Below are positions 36,176 through 45,244 of a DNA stretch of 64,000 nt, piece after piece. Each line of letters starts with the position of its first letter. Position 1 is the stretch's first letter. Both the position numbers and the translations under genes were made by a program. The stretch lies in the NCBI RefSeq assembly GCF_017349075.1, contig NZ_JAFMOF010000007.1:83467-147466 (forward strand), given 5' to 3'. Below the pieces are notes generated by a model, which worked only from the letters and a program-made list of their open reading frames with translations, was not told the DNA's origin and ran no database searches. Origin of the DNA: Streptomyces triculaminicus. Its GTDB lineage: Bacteria; Actinomycetota; Actinomycetes; Streptomycetales; Streptomycetaceae.

Positions 36176-36442
36176 ATGCCATCATGACAGGATGATCCTG
36201 TCAAGCTTGTGTGTCTTTTCGATGCGAGTCCGGGGTCGCCTGGCGCGGGTCTGCATGATCAAAGTCGATGTGAATTGAGGACGCTGGGTGGCGCGGTTTG
36301 ATGCCTGCCTTCCCAGCGCAGGGCAGGGCTGCACCCCCTCACCTGGCCGAATCGGCCGGTGAAGGCGGCCGCCGGGATGTCATCTCTGATGAATCCCAGG
36401 ATCGACCGGGTCGATAGGCTGGCGGGACAGTATCCGTCAGCC

Positions 36443-36946
36443 TTACGCATCTCGCCTTCGCCACGCATCAGGGTCGGCTCCCCGCCAGTATTGCTGTTGC
36501 GCCTCGGTTGCATGACTCACCAGCCAGCCGTGTAGAGCTTCGATGTCACGCGCCATCTCGGTTTCTGACGGAACGAGCATGGACTGGAACGTCGTGTCGT
36601 ACCACCAGGAGAACGTGTCGCCAAACAGGCGTGCTGCGCACTCCTCATGGAGGGCGCCAAGCTCGATCGCCAACCAGAGCCGCTGGAAAAAGTAGATGAC
36701 CTGGCGGAGGTCAGACATCGCCGGGGCGCCCAACAGATCCCGCAGTTCCCGGTAGTCCTTGTCCGCATGCTGCTCGACCAGTTCAGCTGCGGCGAACCGG
36801 GCGCGCATCATCTCCGCCCCGTGCAGTTCCCGGTGCAGGTCAAAGGTGGCGATCAGCCGGCGCTGCCTGTCAGCTGATCGCTGTGTCAGGGACGCGCCCA
36901 CGAAAACGCCGACGAGTGTCGCGACGACGCCAATGATCGTTTCCAT
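36443..36946 (-). CDS. Small membrane-anchored hypothetical protein (DUF4760-like)
   Basis: 167 residues from the ATG at 36946 (GAGGG ribosome-binding site). An N-terminal membrane helix (METIIGVVATLVGVFVGASL) is followed by a charged helical cytoplasmic domain (QRSADRQRRLIATFDLHREL, YFFQRLWLAIELGALHEECA). This resembles DUF4760-type proteins found near defence genes; the assignment is tentative. Confidence 0.75.
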   Translation of the reverse strand: METIIGVVATLVGVFVGASLTQRSADRQRRLIATFDLHRELHGAEMMRARFAAAELVEQHADKDYRELRDLLGAPAMSDLRQVIYFFQRLWLAIELGALHEECAARLFGDTFSWWYDTTFQSMLVPSETEMARDIEALHGWLVSHATEAQQQYWRGADPDAWRRRDA

Positions 36947-37052
36947 CACTGGTAGACCCTCGTTAGCTCGCCTGAGTGCAGAATGCGCGGCACCGTCCCC
37001 GGGAGCGAGCCCGGCGCAGCTACGTCGTCTGGGAGTCGCCGCCATTAGGCGG

Positions 37053-37418
37053 TCAACGACGCCGTCGCCCGTGGCCGGGCAGGCCGGCCGGGATCGCATA
37101 CACGCTGGAGCCGCTGCTGCTGGGGAGCGGCTCCGCCCGCCACCCTTGGGTCGGCGCGGGTGGCACCATGTGCAGCAGCCCCTTCACGGCAGGGCGGGGA
37201 GCGGCTGTCGTTACCGGCTCTCCGGATAGGGGACAGCGCTGCCCTTCCGGCGTGGGGTGCTGGGCGAGCGTGTCTTTGTGAGTGATCCGGGCCCAGGTTC
37301 CGCAGGCGCACTCGTAGCTGTTCGTCAGTTCTTTGCCGGTCAGGACCACTTCTCGGGACTTCGGACAGATGCCGGGGCGCCCCGGCGCCGGGTGCTCGAA
37401 GAGGCGACCGCTGCACAG
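37053..37418 (-). CDS. Hypothetical Cys-rich (zinc-binding) protein
   Basis: The protein-like part is ICPKSREVVLTGKELTNSYE, CACGTWARITHKDTLAQHP and EGQRCPLSG, with C-x-C and spaced Cys/His suited to one zinc site. A strong ribosome-binding site (AGGGGAGG) is followed 6 bases later by CTG at 37418, an unusual but possible start; the frame upstream of it looks antisense. The C-terminal ~50 residues are low-complexity. Family unknown. Confidence 0.45.
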   Translation of the reverse strand: MCSGRLFEHPAPGRPGICPKSREVVLTGKELTNSYECACGTWARITHKDTLAQHPTPEGQRCPLSGEPVTTAAPRPAVKGLLHMVPPAPTQGWRAEPLPSSSGSSVYAIPAGLPGHGRRRR

Positions 37419-37599
37419 GGTGGGCCTCCCCTCTCGTCCTGGCCTCCATTCTCGCCGACCGGGGCCGCCTACGCCGGGGTTTCGGGACAGGTGTGCGCCG
37501 GCGCGTGGCAATGCTGCGGGCCTCGTCCGCCCACCCGACCGGCGGACCGTGACGGGTGGCGCGGCGGAAGCCGAGGCGGGGGTCGGCGACGTCGATCCG

Positions 37600-37812
37600 G
37601 CCGTGGCACCGGTCGATCTGCTGACGCGCGTTGTCTGCCGGTTCCTGGTCACCCTCGCCGAAGGACGATTCCATTTCCGGACCGACCGCCCACGATCGCA
37701 TTCAGGGCGCCGTTAAGATCGGCGGTGACCTGGTCGGAGTGGGCCTTGAAGGCGTCGAAAGCCTGCCTTCCCGAGCCGTTGAACTTCCCCTTCAACGGCC
37801 ACGCCGCCGCGA
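37600..37812 (-). pseudogene. WXG100/ESAT-6-like protein relic
   Basis: AAAWPLKGKFNGSGRQAFDA and FKAHSDQVTADLNGALNAIV match the W-x-G helix and second helix of WXG100 proteins (Trp-Pro-Leu-Lys-Gly here). The frame then shifts to MESSFGEGDQEPADNARQQI, the usual C-terminal end. Frameshifted and missing its first helix. It starts at the stop codon of the HEPN-like gene. Confidence 0.55.
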
Positions 37813-38073
37813 TCACTCGTCCAGCCCCAGGCGACGACGGGCACGGCGGGCAATGGACAGAGCGCGGTCCATCTCGGCCTGAGCGGGCCAGCCGTCCTCC
37901 GGGTGGGCGCAGCGGTTGCGTACCAGCCGCAGGTGTTCGAGGTCGCGAAGAGCGAGGCCCGTGTGCTGGACGAGATACGTGACGCACCGCTCCGGGCGGG
38001 CATGACGCTGCAGGACCCCCCAGGCGTACAGGAGTTCATGAAGTCCCTGGGGCGAGTGAAAAGTGAGGGTCAC
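37813..38073 (-). CDS. Small HEPN-like protein
   Basis: 86 residues from the GTG at 38073 (GGAG 5 bases upstream); the longer open frame to 38487 is antisense to the next gene. Mostly helical, with LRDLEHLRLVRNRCAHPEDG containing R-x4-H (RNRCAH), the catalytic signature of HEPN ribonucleases, in the expected position before the last helix. HEPN proteins are toxins or defence RNases, but no nucleotidyltransferase antitoxin is adjacent. The call rests on this motif. Confidence 0.5.
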   Translation of the reverse strand: MTLTFHSPQGLHELLYAWGVLQRHARPERCVTYLVQHTGLALRDLEHLRLVRNRCAHPEDGWPAQAEMDRALSIARRARRRLGLDE

Positions 38074-38319
38074 GGCAGCTCCGGACACAACGAGGCCGAG
38101 GCACGAACGGGGCCCGGCCGATCGGGTGGGATGCCTTGAGTTCAAGGCCCGGCGCCGTGATTCGCCGCTGGTCTGAAGGTGGTTGAAGGACTTTGAAGGG
38201 CGTTGAAGAGGACTGAAGCGCGTTGAACGGATGCCGCCACTGGTCCGGGCGGCCCGGTCTAGGCTGCGCTCCACCGACCGCCCGGGGAAGGGGCGGAGGA
38301 GTGCGGGAGGGGTACGGGC

Positions 38320-39552
38320 GTGGTCGATATCGAGAACGCGGCGGCGCAGGAGGACGCGGTGCAGGAGCTCGCGCGGTACATGCGCGAGCTGCTGGTGACG
38401 CACGGATCGCCCAGCTACGGGGACATCATCAAGCGGGTCCGTAAGAACGACCAGTCCTCGTCGCTGTCCCAGGGCACCTTGACGCACCTCTTTAAGGGCC
38501 GCGGCTTCTCACGCCGCGAGAACGTCGAGGCCGTCGCCCGGGCGCTCGGCGGCCAGGCGGCCGCGACCGAAGCACTGCGGCTGTGGGACGCGGCGCGCAG
38601 GCAGCGCAACGAGGCCGAGGCCGCCGGACGCACGGTGAAAACGGCGAGAACGGCGAGAACGGAGACAGAGGAGGCCCCGGACGACGCGGCGCCGGCCGGG
38701 GGCCCCGTCACCAGTCGGCGCCGGCTCACCCCCTGGGGGGTTGCCACCGCCGCCGCGGCCACATTGCTGGCCGCGGGCGGCGGCGTCTGGCTACTGACCG
38801 ATCACCAGGCCCCGGCCGGGGCCGCCGACGGCCGTACCGGTGCCTCGGCGGCGCCGTCCGCCGGGCACGGACCCGCGCCCCTGTCCTCGGCAGACGGCAC
38901 GTCGCCGGACGGGCCGGTCTGGACAGGCAAGCCGCCGCTGGCCGTGCGCGCCGCATGGTCCGACGGCGAGTGCCCGACGATCTGGTACGACGGCCCGCCG
39001 GAGCAGTACTTCACCGCGTGGAAGAACCACACGAAGGACGCGACGGCGACGGAGCTGGTCAGTGACCAGTACAGTCCGCCCGTGGACATGACGGTGCAGG
39101 GCCGCACCGAGGAGTCGGTGCTTCTCACGGGCATGGAGGTCACGGTCCTGCGCAGCGCTCCCCCGCCGACCCGCGGCGTCGTCATCAACACCGCATTCGG
39201 CTGCGGTGCGGCGCAGCCCCAGAGGTCGTTCACCGCGGACTTCGCTCGCCGGCCGGTGAAGGTGACCGCGGACGCCGGCCAAGACAACGACGGCAAGGCG
39301 ATCCCGCCGGTGCGCTTCCCCTTCAAGGTCAGCCTCACCGACCCCGAGGACTTCCTCGTCAAAGCGAAGAACGTCACCGGCGACTGCGCGTTCGCGATCG
39401 TCCTGCACTGGGTCGCCGACGGCAAGGCCGGCACCACGACGCTGAACAACGGCGGCAAGGGCTTCCGCCTCATCAAGGCGAGCTCACTGCCGGCCTACCG
39501 GTTCAACGGGGACATGGAACGGCCCGCCCTCGAACGCGTCTCGTCCTCCTGA
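38320..39552 (+). CDS. HTH protein with membrane anchor and extracellular domain
   Basis: 410 residues, GTG start at 38320. The N-terminal HTH (YGDIIKRVRKNDQSSSLSQG, TLTHLFKGRGFSRRENVEAV) spans residues about 32-80. A charged linker, one membrane helix (TPWGVATAAAATLLAAGGGV at about 134-153) and a Thr/Pro-rich extracellular stretch follow. A C-terminal beta-rich domain (PPLAVRAAWSDGECPTIWYD; HWVADGKAGTTTLNNGGKGF) ends the protein. This single-pass HTH-in/sensor-out layout is common in Streptomyces; the signal is unknown. Confidence 0.85.
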   Translation: MVDIENAAAQEDAVQELARYMRELLVTHGSPSYGDIIKRVRKNDQSSSLSQGTLTHLFKGRGFSRRENVEAVARALGGQAAATEALRLWDAARRQRNEAEAAGRTVKTARTARTETEEAPDDAAPAGGPVTSRRRLTPWGVATAAAATLLAAGGGVWLLTDHQAPAGAADGRTGASAAPSAGHGPAPLSSADGTSPDGPVWTGKPPLAVRAAWSDGECPTIWYDGPPEQYFTAWKNHTKDATATELVSDQYSPPVDMTVQGRTEESVLLTGMEVTVLRSAPPPTRGVVINTAFGCGAAQPQRSFTADFARRPVKVTADAGQDNDGKAIPPVRFPFKVSLTDPEDFLVKAKNVTGDCAFAIVLHWVADGKAGTTTLNNGGKGFRLIKASSLPAYRFNGDMERPALERVSSS

Positions 39553-39609
39553 CGAAGTCCCGCCGCGCGTTTCCCACCACGCCGAGCGTGCGTGTCGTGC
39601 GGCAAGCGA

Positions 39610-40585
39610 GCCTCGTTGAGGCGATGAAAGCATTCAAAGCGATCGTTCGCTGCCAAGAGCGGGGCCCGGCTGGTACCTGCTGGCCGACTCCGACGAGCTC
39701 CACACCTACCCCGCCTCACTGCCCGAGGTGATCGCCACGGCGGAGGAAGCGGGGCGGCAGGTGGTGGGCGGGCTGATGCTCGACCGCGTCGCCCCGGACG
39801 ACCGCCTGGCCCACTGGCGGCTGGTCGAGGCCGCAGGCGGCCGGTGGAGCCTGGTCGACCTGGAGCGAGCGTCGGTGCACCGGCTGGTGGACGACTGGAG
39901 CCTGCCGTCCGCCCACTGGCCGCCAAAGGAGAAGCTGGGGCTGACAGGGTTCACCTATGAGGGGTTCGGCGGCGATAACCCTGCCACATGGGAGCAACGC
40001 TGGGACTGGATCCGCCGCAGCCACAGGCCTGCCTCGGCGGGGAAGCCGGCACGTTTCGCCTCCCAGCCCTATCAGCAACTGGCCTGCGTCTACCGGCAGA
40101 GCGGACAGGAGCGGGAAGCCCGCGCGATCGCCATCGCCCGCCGCAACGATCTGCGCGTCTACGGCGACCTCAGCCGCCCACGGAAAATGGGGAACTGGCT
40201 GCTCGACAAGACTGTTAAGCACGGCTATCAGCCCCTGCGCGCCGTCGGCATGCTCGCCGCTGTCTACCTCCTCGTCCTGCTCGCAGCCTGGGGCGCTCAG
40301 CACCACGACACCGCCATCGTCCCCGCGAAGGACATCAAAAACCTCACCCCCATCCCCACCGCACAGCACTGCACCACGAACTACCCGTGCTTCTACCCCG
40401 CCGGCTACGCCGTCGACGTGGTCACCCTCCTGCTCAACATCCACCAGGCCGACAACTGGCGCCTCAACGGCAACGCCTCCTGGGGCCGGGCCTGGAGCGC
40501 CGGTACCTGGACTGCGACCGGACTGGGGTGGGCCCTGTCCACTCTTGCCGTCGCTGGCTACACCGGCCTCATCCGCAAAGACTGA
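39610..40585 (+). pseudogene. Chimeric ORF: glycosyltransferase-2 fragment joined to a membrane-protein C-terminus
   Basis: The open part from GTG 39728 codes for 285 residues. Its frame extends upstream as WYLLADSDELHTYPASLPEV, a GT2-type segment with the D-x-D core, and continues VVGGLMLDRVAPDDRLAHWR. It then changes to a sequence typical of streptomycete membrane-associated oxidoreductase-type proteins (LGLTGFTYEGF, RQSGQEREARAIAIARRNDL) with two C-terminal membrane helices (AVGMLAAVYLLVLLAAWGA; GLGWALSTLAVAGYTGLIRK). Each half lacks its normal partner, so a deletion probably fused two genes. A short product may be made but is unlikely to be functional. Confidence 0.6.
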
Positions 40586-40674
40586 TCATCCCACCCGGGC
40601 GACGGCGCATGCCAGTCGGTGATCGATGTCGGAAAGCCCTCTGCGGGAGAACCGCACATACGGCTTGAAGCGGC

Positions 40675-40720
40675 GGGGACTGGAACGGAGCGGAAGCCAC
40701 CGCGCCAGTCCCCGACTCTA
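40675..40720. repeat. Hairpin repeat, copy 1
   Basis: GGGGACTGG and CCAGTCCCC form a stem around about 21 bases (AACGGAGCGGAAGCCACCGCG), followed by GACTCTA. A second copy with the same conserved loop parts lies at 46701-46753. It sits at the 3' end of the secreted-protein gene on the minus strand and could serve as its terminator. Confidence 0.65.
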
Positions 40721-40721
40721 C

Positions 40722-41264
40722 TCACGGGTGGACGCTCAGGTGCGTGAAGGCGATCGTGTGCTTGATGCCGCCGACGAGCACGCAGTCGGTCGGCAGGCCG
40801 GCGGGCAGCGTGTGGATGGTCTTCTCGGCGACCGACCCCTTGCCGCGTCCGGCGACGACCACGCCGTCGAGCACCGCGGTGTTGACGCCCACGAGCCGGA
40901 CGGAGGGACCGGAGCGGTACGCGATGACGGTCGTGCCGCCGTCCGCGTAGTGCAGGGTCTCCTCCGACCGGTTCCCGGCGAGGAGCAGGCAACTGCCTCC
41001 GGTGGTGCCCTCGGTGTGGTACGTGGCCGTGACCAGGTGGCCCGGGCCGTCCGCGCAGTGGTACGTGCCGTCGACGCTGACGGTCGAGGGGCTGCCGGAG
41101 AGGCCGAGCCCGGGGGTGTAGGTGATGTCCTCCCGGCCCGAGCAGTCCACGGCATGACCATGACCATGGCCACCACCATGGGCCTGGGCCGCCGGTGCTC
41201 CGACGCTCGCAGCGACCAGGGCGAGGGAGGACAGAGCGATCCCGGCGCCACGCTTGCCGACCAT
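40722..41264 (-). CDS. Secreted protein with His/Gly-rich N-terminus
   Basis: 180 residues from ATG 41264, preceded by AGGAG. A signal peptide (MVGKRGAGIALSSLALVAAS, cleavage near AQA) is followed by HGGGHGHGHAVDCSGRE, a possible metal-binding stretch. The mature beta-rich domain contains four Cys (VDCSG, YHCADG, SCLL, DCVLVG) that could form two disulfides. No family recognised. The frame extends to 41387, but that part is upstream of the ribosome-binding site. Confidence 0.85.
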   Translation of the reverse strand: MVGKRGAGIALSSLALVAASVGAPAAQAHGGGHGHGHAVDCSGREDITYTPGLGLSGSPSTVSVDGTYHCADGPGHLVTATYHTEGTTGGSCLLLAGNRSEETLHYADGGTTVIAYRSGPSVRLVGVNTAVLDGVVVAGRGKGSVAEKTIHTLPAGLPTDCVLVGGIKHTIAFTHLSVHP

Positions 41265-41509
41265 GGGTACTCCTTCGTTTCCTGCACGTGCGCCGGCCAC
41301 GGCGCGGCTGACGGCCACTTGGCTACCCCGCGCGCCCCGGGTTCCATCGCCTTCCCCGGGCCTCCGAAAGCACCGCAGACCCTCCACGCCGCATGACGCG
41401 CTCTCACGCCCGGCTTCACGCCCTGCCGGACGGGCCGGGCCCGCGTCACCGTGGGCTGTCCCATACCGAGCAGACGCGGTCGCCGGCGCGACCGCCCTTG
41501 GGAGGCCTG

Positions 41510-42589
41510 ATGAGCGACATGAGCCCGGCGGCTCCCCGGGTGGCCTCCGTGGCGGTGTCAGCGCCCCCGCACCGGCACCGTCAAGGGGACATCGCCGCCG
41601 TGTTCGCCGAGGCGTTCCTCTCCGCCGATGCGGTCGTGCGCCGGCAGTTCACCGGCATCGCCGCGCACACGGGCATCGCGTACCGCAACCTGTCCCTGCC
41701 CCTGGCCGAGTACCGCCGGCCGCGCACGTTCACCGAGTACAACGAGACGTGGACCGCCACCGCCCGCCGGGTCGGGCTCGACGCCCTCGAACAGGCCCTG
41801 GCCACGGCGGGCGTGCGGCCCGGCGAGGTCGGGGCCGTCATCACCACGACCACCACCGGGGTCTCCGTCCCGTCCTTCGACGCCGAGCTCATCCAGCGGG
41901 CCGGCCTGCCCGGTCACGTGGCCCGCATGCCGCTGCTGGGCCTCGGCTGCGCGGGAGGTGCCGCCGGTCTGTCGCGGGTGCACGACTACCTGAGGGGCCG
42001 GCCCGACGACGTGGCCGTGCTGGTCTCCGTCGAGCTGTGTTCGCTGAACTTCCAGTACGCGGACACGTCCGTCGCCAACCTCGTCGCCACCAGCCTGTTC
42101 GGCGACGCGGCCGCCGCCGTCGTGGTCCTCGGCGCCCGCCGGGCCCGGGAGGCGGCAGGCCCGGCGCTGGTGGCGGCCCGCAGCCGACTGCATCCGGGGA
42201 CCGAGCACCTCATGGGCATGCGCGTGGGCAACGGCGGCTTCGCCGCCTTCCTCTCCCCCGAGGTCCCCGGCTTCGCCGAGAAGCACCTCCCCGGCGAGGT
42301 CCACGACTTCCTCGCGGGCCACGGGCTGAGCACGGAGGACGTCGCCGCCTGGGTCTGCCACCCCGGCGGCCCGAAGATCATGGAGGCCCTGGACCGCGGC
42401 CTCGGTCTGCCGCCCGGGGCGCTCGCGCGTTCCCGGGACTCGCTGGCCGAGTACGGCAACGTGTCCTCCGCCTCGGTGCTCGACGTCCTCCGCAGGACCC
42501 TCGCCGCACCGCCCGCCACGGGCTCCACCGGCCTCCTCCTTGCCCTTGGGCCGGGCCTCACGAGCGAACTGCTGCTCCTGTCCTGGTGA
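41510..42589 (+). CDS. Type III polyketide synthase (chalcone-synthase-like)
   Basis: 359 residues from ATG 41510 (GGGAGG 4 bases before). The catalytic triad of the family is complete: Cys147 (LLGLGCAGGAAGL), His284 (WVCHPGGPKIMEAL) and Asn317 (EYGNVSSASVLDVL). Such enzymes condense malonyl-CoA units onto a CoA starter to give pyrones, resorcinols or naphthalenes; the product cannot be predicted from this. No methyltransferase, P450 or oxidase is adjacent. A strong terminator follows 18 bp after the stop, so it is monocistronic. The divergent neighbour is the His-rich secreted protein. Confidence 0.93.
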   Translation: MSDMSPAAPRVASVAVSAPPHRHRQGDIAAVFAEAFLSADAVVRRQFTGIAAHTGIAYRNLSLPLAEYRRPRTFTEYNETWTATARRVGLDALEQALATAGVRPGEVGAVITTTTTGVSVPSFDAELIQRAGLPGHVARMPLLGLGCAGGAAGLSRVHDYLRGRPDDVAVLVSVELCSLNFQYADTSVANLVATSLFGDAAAAVVVLGARRAREAAGPALVAARSRLHPGTEHLMGMRVGNGGFAAFLSPEVPGFAEKHLPGEVHDFLAGHGLSTEDVAAWVCHPGGPKIMEALDRGLGLPPGALARSRDSLAEYGNVSSASVLDVLRRTLAAPPATGSTGLLLALGPGLTSELLLLSW

Positions 42590-42607
42590 CGGGTACCAGG
42601 TTGAAGG

Positions 42608-42630
42608 GCGCGGCCCGGAACGGGCCGCGC
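42608..42630 (+). terminator. Terminator of the type III PKS gene
   Basis: GCGCGGCCCG and CGGGCCGCGC form a perfect 10-bp stem around GAA, 18 bp after the stop codon. There is no long U-run, as is usual in Streptomyces. Confidence 0.8.
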
Positions 42631-43626
42631 GGGTCCCGGCTCACCGAGTAGCGTCGGTTCCCTCACGGAGGAGGCCGTCACCGTGACTGCGCCGTCCGCC
42701 GAACACCGCCCCATGCCTGAACCACCGCCCATGCGCACCCTGCGCGAGCTGCGGCCATCCACGGGATCGGCCTCGCAGTTCCCCGAGCCCCGGCGTGTGG
42801 GCCTGCGGAGTGCCGCAAGGCGGGGTTCGCCTTTCCCGGAAGACCGCCTGATCTGCCCATGGCCCAGGTGTAGGGTCGGCGTCAGCGCTTCAACGCGCCC
42901 CCCTTCCATGGACGTTCCGGACCCCGGCCCTCGGGGCCCGGCCCGATTCCAGATGGCGGCAGTCGATCGGGATTCACGGCTGCCTCGTCTGGAAGGGGGG
43001 CGCCGATGGGGCGTCACCGCAGGAGGCCGCTTCGCGAACGGATCGCAGCTGTGATTCGGGAGCTTTGGGGGTGGTCCACCGGACGGTGACCGTCAGTCCT
43101 CAGAGACATTGAGGGCTGACGGTCGAAAACCGTCACCATGCGGTTGGCCCTCGCCGACGGATTTCCGGCCATCGGTGGGGGCCTTCTTCAGGCCGCTATG
43201 CGAGCCCCGGTTTCCGGTCCGGCACTCAGCGGCCCCACAGCCCGACTGTCACGCAGTGCTGCTGTGGACTTTGCACCACGTTATCCCGTCGCCCCTGCCC
43301 TGCGCGAGTGGCTGCTCAGACCGGAAGCTACGCCACTGTGCGTTTGAGCTCATGCTGTACGGCCCGCCGGCCGGGACACTGCGGAGGGAGGCAGACTGGC
43401 CCGCTCGGCCCGCGCCCGGCGAAGGGCGTTCGTCTGGCGACGCTGAGCTCGAGCCAGCTCAATCCAGGGACGACGACACGCCACTCTCACAGCTGACAGA
43501 CTCCCACCCCAACACTGTCACCTGTGAAAACACCGTGTGTGGCTCACACAGGTCACGCCGTCCGGCCGAACTGCTGCGCCGCCTTCTTCGCCCCGGCACG
43601 CTCGGCACCTCAGCGCGGGCGTCGGC
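42631..43626. other. 1 kb without a supported gene
   Basis: Open frames are GC-driven. A hairpin at 43088-43124 (GACCGTCAG...CTGACGGTC, with CCTCA/TGAGG continuing the stem) is the only clear structure and may end transcription from an unseen unit. No transposase motif was seen. Confidence 0.5.
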
Positions 43627-44028
43627 TCATCCATCCCTTCTGACCGCCGGTGGAGGTGCTGATCGGCCGCCGCGATCCGGGGGAGGAAGGGCTGCTGGCG
43701 GCGGAGTACTTCGGCCTCGGGCTCTGGCCGTACACCGCCTTCTCCCACCCTGGTACTGATCGCATGCCGCGGCAGTGGCCGCCATCGCGTCGGGATGAGC
43801 GGACGCGGGAGGGTGGTCCATCCACACCAGGCACCACGCCTCCTGCTCCGGATCGATCGCGTCGGCGTGGACCGCTGCCCAGAACTGTTGCCGGTAGGGC
43901 TGGGTCACCTTCATGCCCGGCAGGTAGTGCATGATCCGTCCGATCGTCGCCGGGGCGTCTGGCATGGACACCGCGATCGCATCGACCCTGAACGGCGTGA
44001 GCGTCGGCACGGACTTCTTCTTCGCCAC
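43627..44028 (-). CDS. Hypothetical protein, C-terminus probably altered
   Basis: The GTG at 44028 has a strong GGGAGG ribosome-binding site. The first ~80 residues (KKKSVPTLTPFRVDAIAVSM, HYLPGMKVTQPYRQQFWAAV, PEQEAWCLVWMDHP) look like genuine protein. After DAMAATAAACDQY the sequence turns into low-complexity Arg/Pro, suggesting a frameshift or truncation. Family unknown. An IS5-family element starts about 90 bp upstream of its start. Confidence 0.5.
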   Translation of the reverse strand: MAKKKSVPTLTPFRVDAIAVSMPDAPATIGRIMHYLPGMKVTQPYRQQFWAAVHADAIDPEQEAWCLVWMDHPPASAHPDAMAATAAACDQYQGGRRRCTARARGRSTPPPAALPPPDRGGRSAPPPAVRRDG

Positions 44029-44141
44029 CGGTCTGCCTCCCTTCGGCCACGCCAGCCGCACAATCCCGCTGGCACGCGGCCTTCCTGCCGATCCTTGGCC
44101 ACGCGCAGCCCGGGGCGTCTAGGGAACGTATTGGGTTGTGA

Positions 44142-44651
44142 TCAAGAGGTGCTGCGGGTGAGGTCTTTGATCCAGATCATCGCGGCACGGAGGTGGAGGC
44201 CGGCGAGGTAGCTTGCCGGGGTTTGGTCGTATCGAGTGGCGATGCCTCGCCAGGCCTTCATTTTGTTGATCAGACGCTCGACGGTGTTGCGTTCTTTGTA
44301 GAGATCGGGGTCGAAGCTGACGGGTCGGCCGCCGGTGCTGCCTTTCTTCTTCCGGTTGGCGGCCTGGTCCTTCTTCTCTGGGATGACTGCTTTGATGCGT
44401 CGTTTCCGCAGGTGAGCGCGGTTGCCGCGGGAGGAGTAGGCCTTGTCCGCGGCGACCGCGTCAGGCCGGGTGCGAGGGCGGCCGATGCTCTGCCGGATGC
44501 GTACCTTCTTCAGCACGGGGATGAACTGCGGGCTGTCGGCGGCCTGTCCCGCGGTCAGCACGATGGCCAGCGGGCGGCACTTTCGATCGCTGGCGAGGTG
44601 GATCTTGCTGGTCTGGCCGCCTCTGGAACGTCCGAGCAGGGCGGCTTTCAA
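44142..44651 (-). CDS. IS5-family transposase, C-terminal ORF B
   Basis: 169 residues: GQTSKIHLASDRKCRPLAIV and AADKAYSSRGNRAHLRKRRI carry the second catalytic Asp. NTVERLINKMKAWRGIATRY carries the catalytic Glu of the DDE domain. It starts at a TTG that overlaps the ORF A stop (TTGA) and is probably expressed by ribosomal frameshifting near the overlap to give the full transposase. Confidence 0.85.
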   Translation of the reverse strand: MKAALLGRSRGGQTSKIHLASDRKCRPLAIVLTAGQAADSPQFIPVLKKVRIRQSIGRPRTRPDAVAADKAYSSRGNRAHLRKRRIKAVIPEKKDQAANRKKKGSTGGRPVSFDPDLYKERNTVERLINKMKAWRGIATRYDQTPASYLAGLHLRAAMIWIKDLTRSTS

Positions 44652-45142
44652 ACGGACCTGGTGACGGCGCCGGATGCGGCGTCGTGCCTCCCGCTCGAGG
44701 CCATCTCCACCGTGTCCGTCTTGTTCTTCCGGGCCACCCCCTTTTGCCGGGCCTTCCCCTCTTCGGCTGAGGCTTTCTCCAGGGCGGCAAGGACGCCGGG
44801 GTCCAGATGCATCCCGGCGGCGTCGTGGTGAGCCCTGACCGTGGTGGAGTCCACGCTGACCAGGGACACGTCCACCTCACCCCGCCTCGCCGCCTGTGCG
44901 ATCGAGGCCTTCAGCAGGGCTTCGAAGACACCGGCGTCCCTCCACTGACGGAAGCGGTTGTGGACAGTCGGCCAGGCGCCGAACTCGGACGGCATCTCCC
45001 GCCACTGCCCACCCGTACGAAACCGCCAGATCACGCCCTCGAACTGCTGCCGCAACCGCTCGGGGTAAGGCCCGAACCTGCCTACCGGCAGGAAGGGCTC
45101 GATGAACTCCCACTCCACATCCGTCAGTTGCGCTCTCGTCAC
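44648..45142 (-). CDS. IS5-family transposase, N-terminal ORF A
   Basis: 164 residues: LTDVEWEFIEPFLPVGRFGP, GGQWREMPSEFGAWPTVHNR and DVSLVSVDSTTVRAHHDAAG (first catalytic Asp in VDST). DNA-binding N-terminal part of the transposase; its stop overlaps the start of ORF B. Confidence 0.85.
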   Translation of the reverse strand: MTRAQLTDVEWEFIEPFLPVGRFGPYPERLRQQFEGVIWRFRTGGQWREMPSEFGAWPTVHNRFRQWRDAGVFEALLKASIAQAARRGEVDVSLVSVDSTTVRAHHDAAGMHLDPGVLAALEKASAEEGKARQKGVARKNKTDTVEMASSGRHDAASGAVTRSV

Positions 45143-45244
45143 ATATGACGGTCTACCGGACCAGGACCCACCATGAGGTCGAGTCGAACAAACTGATCAC
45201 AATCCGATACGCGCCCTAGCCGCGTACGGCGCGCGGGGGACGCG

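Larger units (their letters stand above)
44122..45216 (-). mobile_element. Intact IS5-family insertion sequence (IS427-like group)
   Basis: 1,095 bp. Terminal inverted repeats: left GGGAACGTATTGGGTTGTGA at 44122; right, in reverse complement, GGGCGCGTATCGGATTGTGA ending at 45216 (19 of 23 identical including the next 3 bases). A TA dinucleotide lies on both flanks (44120-44121 and 45217-45218), the target duplication of this group. It contains two overlapping transposase frames. Confidence 0.88.

Noticed and set aside
34922..36187. 421-codon plus-strand frame antisense to fic
   Set aside because: No domain features; the fic frame has complete catalytic and inhibitory motifs and its own terminator.
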